From contig CM072884.1 in the NCBI GenBank assembly GCA_037013685.1, positions 98,374,048-98,438,047 of the forward strand: DNA of 64,000 bases, given 5' to 3'. Below are positions 38,869 through 51,299 of this stretch, piece after piece. Numbering within the stretch: position 1 is the stretch's first letter; each line of letters begins with the position of its first letter. Made by a program: the position numbers and the translations under genes. Under the pieces are notes generated by a model. It worked only from the letters and a program-made list of their open reading frames with translations. It searched no databases and was not told the origin of the DNA. This DNA comes from Acridotheres tristis. Lineage: Eukaryota > Chordata > Aves > Passeriformes > Sturnidae.

Positions 38869-39313
38869 TGATGTCAGGAAAATTAATCCACAAACACTAG
38901 AGGTTTATGTCCAAAAAGGAGACAGAGGAGTCCTTTTTGCTTTATTCGAATAAAGGGAGAGGCCATGGGACATTCCCCTGGGATCTCTCAAATTTTTGGA
39001 GGACGCAGCCTCCTTTTTATCCCAATTTCCCGGCCGCATTTCCCCATTGGCTGAGGTACTTGAGAGGCACAGACTTCCCGGAACGCCTGATACCTGAAAT
39101 TCCCCTCTAATGTATAACCCTCCCTTTAAATTTTTAATTCTTATAGAATTCATAGTTTCCCCCCGTTGCTTCTTTCATCTTTCGATATCCAATTTCATTT
39201 ATCAGCAGCCCTACAGTTTGTTTGTAAAGGCAAATAACTTTTTCCATTCATCAATCAGTGGAATCCATCCCATTGTTTCTTTTATCTCTCAGTGTTAGCC
39301 TTATCTACAAGCA
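38869..39313 (-). mobile_element. Nested antisense LTR with adjacent ERV internal sequence
   Basis: On the minus strand the LTR ends TTTTCCTGACATCA (plus 38869). It contains AATAAAG inside a perfect palindrome (38940-38955) and a TATA box (GGGATAAAAAGG). Further upstream on that strand is a G-rich tract after AAAGAAGCAAC (plus about 39155-39175), placed like a polypurine tract before a 3' LTR. Sequence beyond it (plus about 39175-39313 or as far as 39400) would then be the 3' end of the internal region. ERVK is my best guess. The high-coordinate boundary is uncertain, and no clean target-site duplication was found for the GATCCG at the low-coordinate flank. Confidence 0.6.
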
Positions 39314-39572
39314 GATCCACAGCTCATTTGTAAAGACAAATTCAACATTCCTCTCAGTGAGCAGCTTCTCCCCTCCGCCCTTCCCGTCTGGGACACGGGC
39401 GCCATTCACGGCAGCGCCCTCCAGCCCCGCGGGATCACCGCGTCTCCTCCCTGCTCACCCAGAGCTGGCAGGCAGCACCAAAAACAGCGACTGCACCGCA
39501 GGGGAAAGGTGTCCACAACCAAGAGAGCTTTCTGCTCCTCGCAGTTATGGTTGTTGTGTTTTGTCCCCCTTG

Positions 39573-39573
<1 letters not shown>

Positions 39574-39612
<39 letters not shown>
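39574..39612 (+). repeat. (TA)n microsatellite inside the outer LTR
   Basis: About 19 TA units immediately before the ATTAAA signal of the outer LTR. The corresponding place in the relative at 43174 has only a short TTAGATAT, so the tract expanded within this copy. Confidence 0.93.
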
Positions 39613-39617
<5 letters not shown>

Positions 39618-39766
39618 GAACTGTTTTTCCTACCCCCATATCTTCGCCTGAGAACCCTTTAATTTCAAAATCCTAGTAAAGTGAAGGGGGGGTTATACTC
39701 ACCTTTTCAAAAAAGAGGCCCCTCTCTCTTTTAGCAAATACCTGTCTTTCAAACCAAGACACAACC

Positions 39767-42700
39767 TTGTAATTTTGAGTTCTATAATGTCATTATTTCT
39801 TTATTGTGTCAAAATTTAAAGTCATCCTTTTTTGTTCCTGTACTGTTCGTCCCTCCCAGATGTTACCACCAAGAACTCACCAGCATATTTCTACTTTTTC
39901 TGCCAAACTTTAAGATATTTTTAAGTCCCATATCCAGTACCCAAGAAATTCAGTTTTTTTCTACTACTGATTAGTTCCCCTCGCCCCTTGCATTTTGCCT
40001 ATCAGACATTTCTTTAGTTATATACAAATTAACACACAAAACTCCAGCACTATTAATCATTTCCAGTGAGGAAATGTTAACCTAAATCCAGGCAGATTGA
40101 AGCTATTTCACTCCCCTTTTATCAAAAATTAATTGAATCATGAGGGACAAGTATTAAGTTAGACTGACACAATCTACTGTCAGGAGATGGCAAATCTACA
40201 TTGTGTTTTATAACATTCCCCATCTAGTTCCTTGCCTCTAACGATTCTTTTAGAATTATGGATGGATATTGCCTCAGTTTCTAGTTTGACTGCATTCAGC
40301 ATTTTTAATTCAAATTTGTTTCTAGGAATTGGCATATTTTATCATCAAGTTAAGAATTACTGGGTTCACTTGAAGACACAATAATGTTTAATTATTTCTA
40401 AGGCTTTCTGTGATGGTATATGTCTATTTGAACACCTATTCTGCTGAATAAAGCTTTTATTTGCTTCAAAGTACATTACAAAGTCTAAATGAGTGCCATT
40501 TTTCCACCGTCTTAACTTTCTTGATTTTCAAATTGTCTTCTTTTGTTGTTGATCTGTTCTTTCATTTTTATCTGATCAGTCTAAAGAATGCCTGCTTCTC
40601 TATACAGAGAAAAAACAGGAAAGTTGTGCCTCACTGTTTTTTTTCCATGGTTCTTCATTCTACATCTTAGAAGGGAGTTTCCTCATTCATATTGCAATTC
40701 TTAAAATGTTTTTAACTTGAAGAAGTAGTCAAATATTAATCTACTCAAATGCATTCACACAAGGAAGCACAGATATTAACACTAGGGAAAAAAAACCTGC
40801 CAAAGATCTGTGTGAATTAATTGTGAATCACACAGTACAATAGTATATTTGTTTTTTTAAAACTAGCACAAAAAGAATTTGTCACTGCCATTCTTACAAG
40901 TGTCTCTATAATCACCTGAAGTGTTCAGCTTCACACGTCAGAGAACTAGATGATTTGAGCTAGTTGCTACATTTAAGGGAAACAAGGCATACAAAGGAAG
41001 AAGCTGGAGGTTTTCAAGACAAGATGTTGCCAGGGTTACAGGAATTTGCTCATGCAATCCTCTCCACCACACTTGAACTATTCCAGAGCTGCTTCATGTG
41101 CTTGCACACTGAAATAAGTGCATACACCAAGGTCTTGAGAATGTCATGTCTAGACAAGGAGAAACACAAGATGGTGTGTTCAACACTGTTTTCAGCTCAT
41201 TTTGTTCCTTATTAAACCAAATATTCAATGTTAAAAAATATATATATTATCTTGGTTTGAGGGAGCTATTCAGGTGGTCAAGATGTTTTGGTACTATTTC
41301 CAGGATGACATAGTTTGAGCAGAGTCTTAATATTTCATACTGGACTTCATGGTAGTACTGAAGAGCTGCAGAAATGTGAACCTACCTTTTAAGTGTGTAT
41401 TCATACATATTTCACCATATCAGTATCCAATCAAAATAAAATATTTGTTATAAAAGAGTACACTGTAAAATTCCTTTAGAGTAAGATAAATGTTAAGATT
41501 TGAACCATGTGGAGCTTCCCTGGCCCTGCCTCGACTTACACCACAGGTTCCTGTCCCCTGTGGCATCCCCTGCCACAATGACCAGCATCTTGGTCATTGT
41601 CATTGTCACGTTCCAGTCCTGCTTGCCCTTGTCTTGTGTGAACCTCAAACTCCCACTGACAGTCCTTTGAGAAAGAAGAATTATGGTAACATAGACAGTA
41701 CATAGCCTTGCAAGCCAGTGGAGAGGTTTATTCTGCCTGGGAAGGTGCTTGTCTTGCCATGTTACAACTCCCACACCATAGCAGCTGCCAATTATGCCTC
41801 TGAGCTTCCCTGGACATCTACAGGGCCCAGGAGAAGCCAGCAGTATGTATTTCAGTAGTATTTCATCTTAGAAACATCCAAGGAGGTCTCTGGATGCTGA
41901 TCGCTACAGATCTTAGCACACCACAGGGTGTAAGAAACTAACCTCAGATTCCATAGGTGTCCCATAAAGCATCCCTTTTCTCAGACTGTGCTTCTGTTTC
42001 TAGTCTTTGCTTTGTTTTTCATGACCAGTCATTAATGAACCCATTGATTGATGCAGAAAGCTGTGAGGATAAGTTGCTTTTGGCATCAAGCAACTTTTTA
42101 AAAAAACTTCATCAAGGAAAGTCAGAGATGTGGTTTGTCTGAGGCCCATATGGACAGAACCAAAAGACCTGTTAGACCCACTAGTAAAGGAGAGACCAGA
42201 ATAAATTCGTGTGCTGTATTTTCATTACAAAAATGCACCTCAGCAAAGGGTTAACATTACCTGAGCATGTCTTACCTGGGTTTTTGTGAGAACACTAAGT
42301 GCACTTTCCAGCACACCCTAAGTTTTGAAGGACTCACACAGGAAGGGGACAGAAATGGGTTCAACCTGCTACAAGCACTCTGCCATTGTGAGTGTACGGT
42401 GGTGTTACATAATCCCAACAGTCCCAGTGCTGTTCAGGCACGTACATCCAAATGAAATGCACTGTTCAGAACAGAGGCATTGTGCCTTGCCTTGCCTTGC
42501 CTTGCATCATGGCATACAGCCCGGCCCAGCTGCCTTTTGCACAACCTGGCCCCAGAGCCTCTGGATTCCTGACTCCACAAGCAAGTCCCAGTGCTCAGCA
42601 GCAGAGCAGAAGGGCAGAACGGGAGCTGTGCATTCACCACCTGTCCTTAAAGGCAGCTCTCCTGGTTCCCAGCCCTGCCTTATCACTGAGCAGGGCTCCT

Positions 42701-43168
42701 GTAGGGCATACAGGAGCATTTCTGAATCCCTAGAGGTGGAGGGGGAGGAGGAGATGAGGTAAAATTATGCTGAAGTGAAGAGCTGGGGCAGGAGCACACA
42801 TTGTATGACCTTGAATTGCAGTGTTCACTGTGGAGACACATCACAGGCTTGTCACCTCTCCTTTGTTCCTGCTCCAGCTGAGCACTGAATGTTCCAGTTC
42901 TCTCCTAATCAGCATCATCCTTTGTGAGCAACCCAGAAAGTTTCCCATTTTCTAGATACATCAAAATAATGCTTTGATTTAATCTCCTTCCTATAGAGAA
43001 ACAGAGGGAGAAAGACCTTCTTCCATCTCTGTCCCTATACTAAGAACCATTTAGTGCAGCCTTATTGACAACACTCAGAAAAAAATCCATCTCACTGCCT
43101 TCAGAACTGAAAAACAGGACAATTAGGAATAATGTAAAATCTATGCTGTCACCACTTTAAAACCCTTT
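39767..43168. other. AT-rich unique sequence
   Basis: No gene or named transposable element. A short CCTTG repeat lies at 42485-42505. ORFs around 41490-41775 and 42325-42762 (up to 145 codons) overlap in several frames on both strands and show no domain I recognise. Confidence 0.55.
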
Positions 43169-43173
43169 AATGG

Positions 43174-43861
43174 TTTTGGGGGTTTAATTTTTCCCTTTTC
43201 TTTCTGTGGAATTTTTCCCATTGTTATGCTAAGTATTTGTGGCGACACCTTAGTAGCAATAGTTTTCTCTCTCAGGAGGGTGGGGGACAGAGGGACAGCG
43301 GAAAAGGAAAGGTGGCACAGGGGCCTGGGCTCTCCGGCTCTCGCTCTCTCGCTCGCTGCTGGAGCGGAAGGAAGACGGCCGGGGCTCCTGCCTAACATCC
43401 TCCCCGCCATCCCAGCGCCAGCAGCCACGTTCCCTGCCATCGTTCCCACTTCATCCCATTACCTCCGGGCACTGTGCCGAGCACCACGACCGGCACCGTG
43501 AGGGGCGAGCGGCTCCTCCATCCTTCTCAGCCCTGGGCGCTGCCGCCATCCCCCAGCCCCTTCAGCTGCGGGGCCTGCCCTGCCCACAGCACCGGGAACT
43601 GAGCGCAGGGAGAGGGCCTTGGCCAAAGGGACTGGAACTGAGCTACACTGCTCTGTTCTGTTGTCAATTTTTATAGATGTTGTTGTTTCTGCTGTTTTGC
43701 CTTGTTAGATATCAGTAAAGGACTGTTATTCCTATCCCCATATCTTCTGCCTGAAAGCCTCTGATTTGAAACTATCATAATTGGGAGGGCGTTGCACTCT
43801 CCATCTCAGGAAAGGGCTTCTCGCCTTTCCTTAGCAAATACCTGTCTTTCAAACCAATACA
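43174..43861 (+). mobile_element. Solo LTR, same family as the split LTR, 5-bp target-site duplication
   Basis: A 688-bp element beginning TTTTGGGGGTTTAA and ending AAACCAATACA. AATGG flanks both ends (43169-43173 and 43862-43866). By comparison with the copy at 37940 (TGTTGGGGG), its first dinucleotide appears to have changed from TG to TT. The central part is GC-rich (about 43300-43640). The poly(A) signal position has AGTAAA instead of ATTAAA. No internal region is attached, so it is a solo LTR. Confidence 0.85.
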
Positions 43862-43866
43862 AATGG

Positions 43867-45165
43867 ACCGCTTTTAAACCCAGCTTCAGAACTGAGGCAT
43901 GTCCAGGCAGAGAATGACTTAAGATGCAGTGTGACAAGGTTACAAAACCCAGGCCCTCCATCTCATTTGTTCTGAAGTTTATCTCCATAGTCTTGGACTC
44001 ATTCAGTAACTGCAAACACTCACTGAAGAGAGATTGTCTTCTTGAAATGAGGGTCTAGTACTGTGTGACACTCAGCACTAGTAGAACCATAGCTAAAATA
44101 CCCCCATTGGACAGAGACATATATTGCTAGACAATAAATACATTTTTGCAAGCATTTCCTATTGGAAGTCTTGAAAGTCATGCAATATGGTTACTTAAAT
44201 GCTTAGCTTAGCTACTGAAAAGAGGCAACTTCAGATATAAAAAGACGGTATCAGTTTATGGGAACTTTATTCCACAGTCTGATGGTCTTTGGGACAGCAT
44301 AAGAGACCTGTGTATGAAACAAGAAAACAGGCAAGTCAGCAGTGATCCTGACAAATGGCATAGCCACTTATTCTAATTAACTAAATTTAATTACTGGAGT
44401 CAGACAAACTGTCTTTCTACAACCAGCCAACAAAATCAATACCAAGGATTAGTCATAGCAAATTTAGTAGTGCTGCCTGTAAGAAAAGTGGCTGGATATT
44501 TCTTATTAGAAGACCTGCTTTTGAGCTAAATATTCCTTGCACAACTTCATCTATCTGAACTGAAATTGTCCATATGTGATATCTAATTTTGACTAATTTT
44601 TCCAGAAAGTTTTAGCAAAAAGAGCATAACCATTTCCAAGAATCAAAGCAGTGAACAGAATACTGCTTAGCCATGTAACTTTCCAGGACAACTATTTCCA
44701 CCTTTCCCTTTGCTTCAGAGTGGGTACTTAAAATGCAGTATAAAGTGGAAGCTAGAATCAGGAACAGGAACTGTGCTTCCCATAGAGTCTAGCTAAATTC
44801 AGCTAAGCTTCACAGTCCTCAGACACTACACATATGCTCTGAAGTGTTTGACAGCTGAAATGTCCAGAGGTGCAGCTCTCCCTGAGGACAGTGCACCCAT
44901 TTCCCTCACTGACGCAATCCAGAAAACCTCTCAACATGCAGGAGCACTGGGAAACTCCCCTGAACAGCTGCTAGGAGTCATTTGGGACCTACCTGGGATA
45001 AACAAAGAATTTGTACTTAATTGTACCTTAGGTAGCACTCAAGCAACCCGAGGGAGGGACCAGCTCTTTATGAATAAGGGATGCAAATCAAAATAACAAG
45101 AAATAAAAAGACTGGCCAAGTACAGCAGATTCAGACTTAGGGCTGGGACAGGAAGAAGAGGAGGC
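43867..45165. other. Unique sequence, no gene recognised
   Basis: Nothing recognised. An 82-codon plus-strand ORF at 44848-45096 ends near the start of the CR1 copy and has no motif I know. Confidence 0.5.
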
Positions 45166-45935
45166 TGGGGCAGAGGAGCCAAAGGACCAAAGCTCAAGAA
45201 TTCAGCCCATAGGAACCTCGTGAGGTTAAACAGGGCCAAGTGCAAGCTGCTGCACCTGGGTCAGGGCAACTACCAGGATCCAAAGAAAAGATGGACATGA
45301 GTTGGCAAAGTGCACTTGCTGCCCAGAAAGCCACCTGTAGGCCAGACTGTATCAAAAACTGTGGCCAGCAGGGTGAGGGAGGGACTCCTGGCCCTCTACT
45401 CTGCACTCATGAGACCCTACATGCAAAACCACATCCAGCTCTGGGGTCCCTGATGTAGGAAGGACATCAGAGTGAGACCAGAGGAGGCTGTGAAAACAAT
45501 CAGAGGGTAGCAGCACCTCTCCCATGAAGACAGACTGAGAGAGTTGGAGTTGTTCAGCCTGGAGAAAAGGCTCTGGAGTGACATTATAGCATCTTCTAAA
45601 GGGGAAGGTACCTAAAGGGGGATACAAGAGACCTGGGGAGGAACTTTTTACAAGGATGTGTAGTGATAGGACAAGGAGTAATGGCTTTAAACTGAATGAC
45701 AGTGGGTTTTGATTAGATATTAGGAAGAAATTCTTGACTGTGAAGGTGGTAAGGCATTGGAACACGTTGGCCAGAGAGGTGGTGGATGCCCCATCCCTGG
45801 AAACATTCAAGCGCAGGTTGAACAGGGCTCTGAGCAAACAGGTTTAGTTGAAGATGTCCTGGCTCACTGCAGAGGGTGTGGGCTAAATGACCTTTAAAGG
45901 TACCCTCTTAACTCAAACCATTCCACGATTTTATC
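45166..45935 (+). mobile_element. CR1 LINE 3' portion, sense
   Basis: A long 5'-truncated CR1. Landmarks in order: AGGGCCAAGTGCAAGCTGCT (end of ORF2), CAGCTCTGGGGTCC, TGAGAGAGTTGG, TTCAGCCTGGAGAA, GGACAAGGAGTAATGGC, GAAGAAATTCTTGAC, GATGCCCCATCCCTGG and the 3' end CATTCCACGATTTTATC. Against my memory of the family it lacks about 80-100 bp near 45275-45290, a probable internal deletion. A 161-codon minus-strand ORF (45352-45837) lies wholly inside it and is an antisense artefact. Confidence 0.93.
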
Positions 45936-48900
45936 TTGAGACAAGCACCCAGGTGGTAGGGCTAGTCCATGTTCTGTGGAGGCTCTCACACATATCAGTT
46001 TCCTCTCCAAGGTGGTTTCCTTGTGGACAAAATTCCCCCAGTGAATGCCAGACAGAAATCTCAATGCAGTCCAAGAGGCTCCTCACTGCAATGAGGAACT
46101 CCAGGAAAAGGGGAAGAACAGGGACTGGAAGGAAGCAGAGGATATGGCACATCACTAGGCAGGATAAAATACTGCTGTGAGTGATAGAAAAAAGATTAAT
46201 ATTTCTTATGAAAGCAGAATTCTAATCAATACATATTAAAATGTCAGTAAGGCAAAATAAACACATTCATTTTATTAATCCTCTTCTCTTCTAGCATGTA
46301 TGCTGACTATTCCTGGCCCACAACAGAAGAGGCAACCAAGCTTTATCCAACCAGGCAACGAAGCCATCAATAACCCTGTCACCACTATGCCCAAGGGAAT
46401 TCTCTCCTAATCCATTTAAGTCCCAGTGAGCTTAGGAGTAGCTGTCAGAGCAGACCTTGATGATCTTTCTAATAATCTTTTCAGGCCATTGGGGAAGAAA
46501 TAAAATTGAACATTTTATTATCTGACTAGCTGTGAGTTTGGGCTTGTTTTTTTTTCAATTCTTATTTGAGAAAACCAGCCTTTCAAGGACTGTCTTCAAA
46601 ATCTTTCTGCTCATTTTTTTGGGTGGAGCCTTCAGAGGGAAATATAACCATGATCATACATGTATATAGAAATGACTGTGAACCATTTTTTATCACTTCC
46701 CTGCTGGAGAGGAGTAGTTCTTCATCCCAGTGAGGAGAACTGATTGGAGTTCTTCTTAATCAGTCCTGTACCACCTGTTATGTTAATTTAATATTCACTA
46801 GAAGACGATTTAACCTCCTCTGGCTTACTTTACCCTGAGGTAGACAAAAAAACCCTCACATTTGCTCCACCTGGGGGAGCAATCACCTCTGAAATTATCA
46901 CAGGTATTCCAGCAGGAGTGATCTGTCTTCAGCCTCAACTTCGGTTGTGCAAATTATTCAGAGCATCTGTTTGCTGCCAAAAAAACCCAAAACAAAACAA
47001 AACAACAACAACAACAAAAAAACAAAAAACAACAACAACAAAAAAAAAAGCCAAACACAAATATATAGAGAGAGAAAATTGAAAAAAGCACAACAGGTGC
47101 TCCTGTATTTCAGCAGTTGTCAAAAGATGTTGGGTGGCATACAAACACTGAGAGATGAACAAAGTAATCTCCAGTCTTTATTCATACTGGGGTTCCCTGT
47201 AATATCTGTCTGTTATGGAAAAAGGCCAGCTTATTTCGTGTGTCTCCTCTCCTGTGAATTTGAATTCTGAAAATGCATGAAAAAAACCCCAGCAAAAGCT
47301 TGGGGTTCAAACAGGAATTAATTCATTCTTTGTAAAAAAAAAAAGTGACATAAATTTGCATAGACAAAAAGGCCAGACATAGGGAAAGCATTAGAATGAA
47401 GCACATAGGCAATTCTCTCTCTCTTCGTTTCCTCTCAAAATAATCTGGCTTTAGTGTTCTTAAAAAGCAGGTGTCACTGCACAATAGTGAATCAGACATG
47501 AAGAGCTGTGCCTGTTGAGAAGCTCAGCCAGCAGCCCAGCTTGGCATTCCTGCTATTTTGCCTCGTCAGACAGAGCCCTGATGTGTCTGCTCCTTGTCTA
47601 CAGCTGACATGAAGACAGGCACTGTCAGCACTACACCATCTCCCTTCAGCTTCCCTATCTGCACTGGGGGGAAAGGAGCCAGGAAACACCTGGAGACATA
47701 CTTAATTCTTAGAATCTCAATTCTTTCTTCACAAAATCGGTTGGAAACCTGAAATCTTGTTTCAATCTATGCTAGCTGTCAGATAACCTGATCTTTTTCA
47801 GAGCAGGTTATTTAGCTGACTCTCATTTTGAAGAAAATCCATGGTGCAAGGACTGTTCCACAGCCACCTCTAGAAAACTACTGCTGTGGTTTCGGATATA
47901 GCAAAGGACTAATCCCATTTCAGACAAGTATAAGGAGAGTGAAGGGAGAACAGAAACAGAAACTTCCCTCTCTTCATCCCAAATTGCAGCATTTAATGGT
48001 GTCAGTAGTGCAGTGGTCAAGTCTGGCTGAGAGTCCCTCACCTAAGTTGTTCCATGGCAAAGAAGGAAACTCAGGAGATAAAAGCCCAGGTAGGCAGCAC
48101 ACCTGTGATTCTCTTCCCTTGGCAGGAACATCTGGATTTAAGGAGTGTAAGGGTTCACCTTAAGGAAACTACAGCAAGAAGTGTGAATAACATTTTTTCC
48201 CTGCCCTAGTTCATTTTAGATTTGCTGCCAAATTTTTTATTTGCAGCATTGTTATAGCACTTTGATACAAGAAAATAATCACTGATGGGAGCTAGTAATT
48301 ATCTGTTGCAGAGATCACCAGAAGAAAAGAAAGAAATGATAAAACATCGGCTCCAGCGTAGCCCATTAACTTGATGCCTTCAAATTCTCCTCAGCTTTCA
48401 TCTCTTTTTATATTAGTTACTGCTACTCATCTCTGTGTGGCCTCCTGCAGTTCCTGATCCCTTCAATCCAAAAGGCATATATTAAACCTTAGAACAGTGT
48501 CAGGCTTTTCCCACTGAACAATTGTCAAAAAGAAAAAAAAATTTAAAAAAAAGAAAAATACAAAAAAATTGTCAACTCTTTAAAGTCGCTGCATAACCTT
48601 ACCCTCCGGCTTATCTTCTTCCAGCTCCAAACATCTCCTATTCATGTAAGAATCAAATAGGGAATATTTTTGTTTTCATACAATGTATCTGCCTGGTCTT
48701 ATTCCAACATGCATTTGTCGTCATCCTTGTAGAAATAAAAAATGCAGCTGTTCATTTTATGAACATGAAGCTTTAGCAAAAAAAGAAACCTCATGGGGCT
48801 CATATGTCTCTGTTCCCTCTAGTCCTAGTCTCTTCCTTTCATCCTTGGGATGAGAATACATACAATATGGCTGCTGGAAGGACACTATAACCTTATATTT

Positions 48901-51295
48901 TCCAACCCCAGGTGGCTGAAATGTTCCCTGATTAATGCTATAAGGTGTCCTTCCTTGCAGCTTGACTCTCTCTATAGGCCTGGTTTGCTGGTGACAGGAC
49001 AGACCTGTGAGCTCTGTGCCCCACTCCTGAAAGCCACCAAATGAAACCAGAGCAAGGATTTGGATATTTAAGCATCACATGCTCTCTAATCCTGAGCCCT
49101 GTGAACAATGACATAGTTTAAATGCCAAAGCTCTCATAGCCTCATACCTTTGTCATCATCAGCTATTTCACTTTGATAAATTGCATTAGTGCTTCTGTGT
49201 CTCTCATGGCCAAAGCCAGCCTTGATCTTGTCACCAAAACTGGTGACACTCATGCCCAGATTTTCACAGTGTGCTAAAATCTTGGTAATATCTGGTCCCA
49301 TTTATATCAAAGAGGAGATCTGGCCTCTTAATGGATGTATCATAGTGAGACTAGAGAAAGTCTAATGAAATCCATGCTGGGATATTTCATTATCTTGCAG
49401 GCAATAAAGCCATCAAAACAAACCCATTCATTATCTTTCCTATTAGGGAAGAAAACAAGTGATCTATATCATTTAGATTATCTCATTGTCCTCCCTGTTC
49501 AAAAATGATAGCAGCATAATGAACATTAAAAAAGGCAATGTATATTATTCACTTGTCTTTTTCCACAGTAAGAAAGCAATGCCTTAGAAGGAAGAAGAAG
49601 CTTGAGGGCTCAGCTGCATAAAAATTGCCTATTTTACAGCTCATTGCATTGTTAAGTAACATTATAGTATAATTTGGCCTTTGGGATATAGTTTTACATA
49701 GGGTAGAGTAGCACTTGCAATTTTTTTTTAATATTATTTTCCCCCAAATATGTTACATATAACCAAATTCAATATTTAGATTTTCAAATCTGCACTAAGT
49801 AGAAATTACTCTGAGTATACATGACAGTAGGCTGCTTCTGGAGTCCAATTCAAAAACATAATTGTTTCTAAAGTGATATATTAAACACTTCAGAATTGCT
49901 CATCTCTACTGTCTGTCTTTTAAAAACAGATTATAGGGTCTTTATGATAAGAGCTCTGTCACATTGACATGCCATAAGGCTGTGATTGTAGTAAGAGATT
50001 CAGGACATTGAAAAAATACAATTATTATAATAATTTTTATCCTGTTTTTATAAGAAAAAAATTATTTCTGTGACTGCAGCATTTTCCCCTATCCCTTCCT
50101 CAGTCTGTCAGCTCTCACAACTTTCAGGAAATTTTCAAAGAAGTGCAACAAAGAAACATGAGTGTCGGAAATGTTGAATTCCTCCAAACATCGTGGAAAC
50201 GGGCTAGAAATACCTAGGTGAAAGGCAGTTATTACTGCCAAAAGACACCAGAGAGCTGGGCAAGTGCATTGGCTACACTGCTACCAAAGCAAGCCTTGGT
50301 AGGAGCACTTCAGGCTTGAAGTCACAGGAAACTGCTCTGGGGCTCACCCCTCATCTCTGATGGCAATGAGAATGCTTAAAAAGGGTATTTGATGTGCTCC
50401 AAAGCACACATCTCCCACAGCTATCTCTAGAACACTGGGGACAAATAAAAATAACACTTCAGCTGAAGAATCACCATTGGTACCATGGGAAAGACACTCA
50501 GTATAGACATAGTGTTTAATGAAGATTACACTAGAAGTACACCAAGGCAACAGTGGAGTAGGTTTAGCCAGTGTTTGACTTCAACAAGACTAGGATTTTA
50601 CATCTAGGGAATGCCTTTTCACAGTTTCCATGGCATCTTTATTTCAATTAAGCCAAAATGAGATTCTAGTCACCTTGGCTGTGGGAAATAAACTGAAGCC
50701 AAAATATGTTGCTTAGAGGCAGTGACTGAAATCAAATGGAAATTCAGAATGAGTCATTATATTGCCCATTTCTAGATGACTAAAGATAGCAGCATATAAA
50801 AGAGCAGAATCGTATATTTTACTTTCAGACTGGATTCTCCTATGAATAAAGAGCAAAATCCCCAGTTGGTCGTAAGGACAACCAGACTGAGTGAAAGCAA
50901 AAATGTTCTAGGTTCCCCCTAATAAGAAATTGGCCTACAAAAATATGACCAGCACACATCATTTTTTAAAAAGTTCACTTGCAATAAGATTTTTTATTTA
51001 GTAGAAGAAATTAAAACTAGGAAGCCAATAGTGGTAATTCATCTCAGAAGGAGAGGGGAAAATCTGGATTATGTTCTGGAATTCAATTCTTAATAAATGA
51101 ATGCATTATTAAATAAATATTAATTCAGGCAACTAAACTGGTTATCCTATGGTAGCACCTCAGTCCTGTGTTACAAATCCACCATAATATACAAATCTTT
51201 AATTGTAAGTTGGCAGTAGAAGGCCCTTTGTGGTAATTTAGCTTTAAAGCAATTAAGTTCTTAATGCCACTGTAGTATAAATTTTTCTGACCATT
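45936..51295. other. AT-rich unique sequence with A-rich tracts
   Basis: No gene recognised. An AAC-type A-rich tract lies at 46979-47050 and a smaller one near 48530-48570. The part from about 49390 to 50060 is AT-rich and free of recognisable repeats. ORFs are at most about 111 codons (47828-48163) and overlap ORFs on the other strand. Confidence 0.55.
46979..47050 (+). repeat. A-rich (AAC)n tract
   Basis: AAAAC units, then two clusters of AAC separated by A runs, ending in ten As. ORFs rich in Asn and Lys on the plus strand, or in Val and Phe on the minus strand, are artefacts. Confidence 0.93.
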
Positions 51296-51299
51296 TTCA

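Larger units (their letters stand above)
37940..39761 (+). mobile_element. Avian ERVL-type LTR split by two nested insertions
   Basis: The outer element starts TGTTGGGGGTTGAA and ends CAAACCAAGACA. Its first ~70 bases nearly match the LTR at 43174, with about 53 identical consecutive bases, and its last ~150 bases match the R/U5 ends of the LTRs at 4475 and 43174. It is interrupted by a forward LTR (38093-38671) and by an antisense ERV fragment (38869 to about 39313-39400). Removing both leaves roughly 700-800 bp, close to the 688 bp of the uninterrupted relative. ATTAAA near 39612 is the probable poly(A) signal. The flanks CGCCC and CAACC are only a partial match, so a target-site duplication is not shown. 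Confidence 0.8.

Noticed and set aside
38869..39313. GATCC at 38863 and 39314 considered as a target-site duplication for the antisense element
   Set aside because: The match covers only five of six bases, and it would place internal-region-like sequence inside an LTR-only element. It is left as unresolved.
42325..42762. 145-aa plus-strand ORF
   Set aside because: It overlaps ORFs in another plus frame and two on the minus strand over the same GC-richer stretch. There is no motif and it includes a CCTTG microsatellite.
45352..45837. 161-aa minus-strand ORF
   Set aside because: It lies entirely on the antisense strand of a CR1 3' region, which often carries accidental antisense ORFs.
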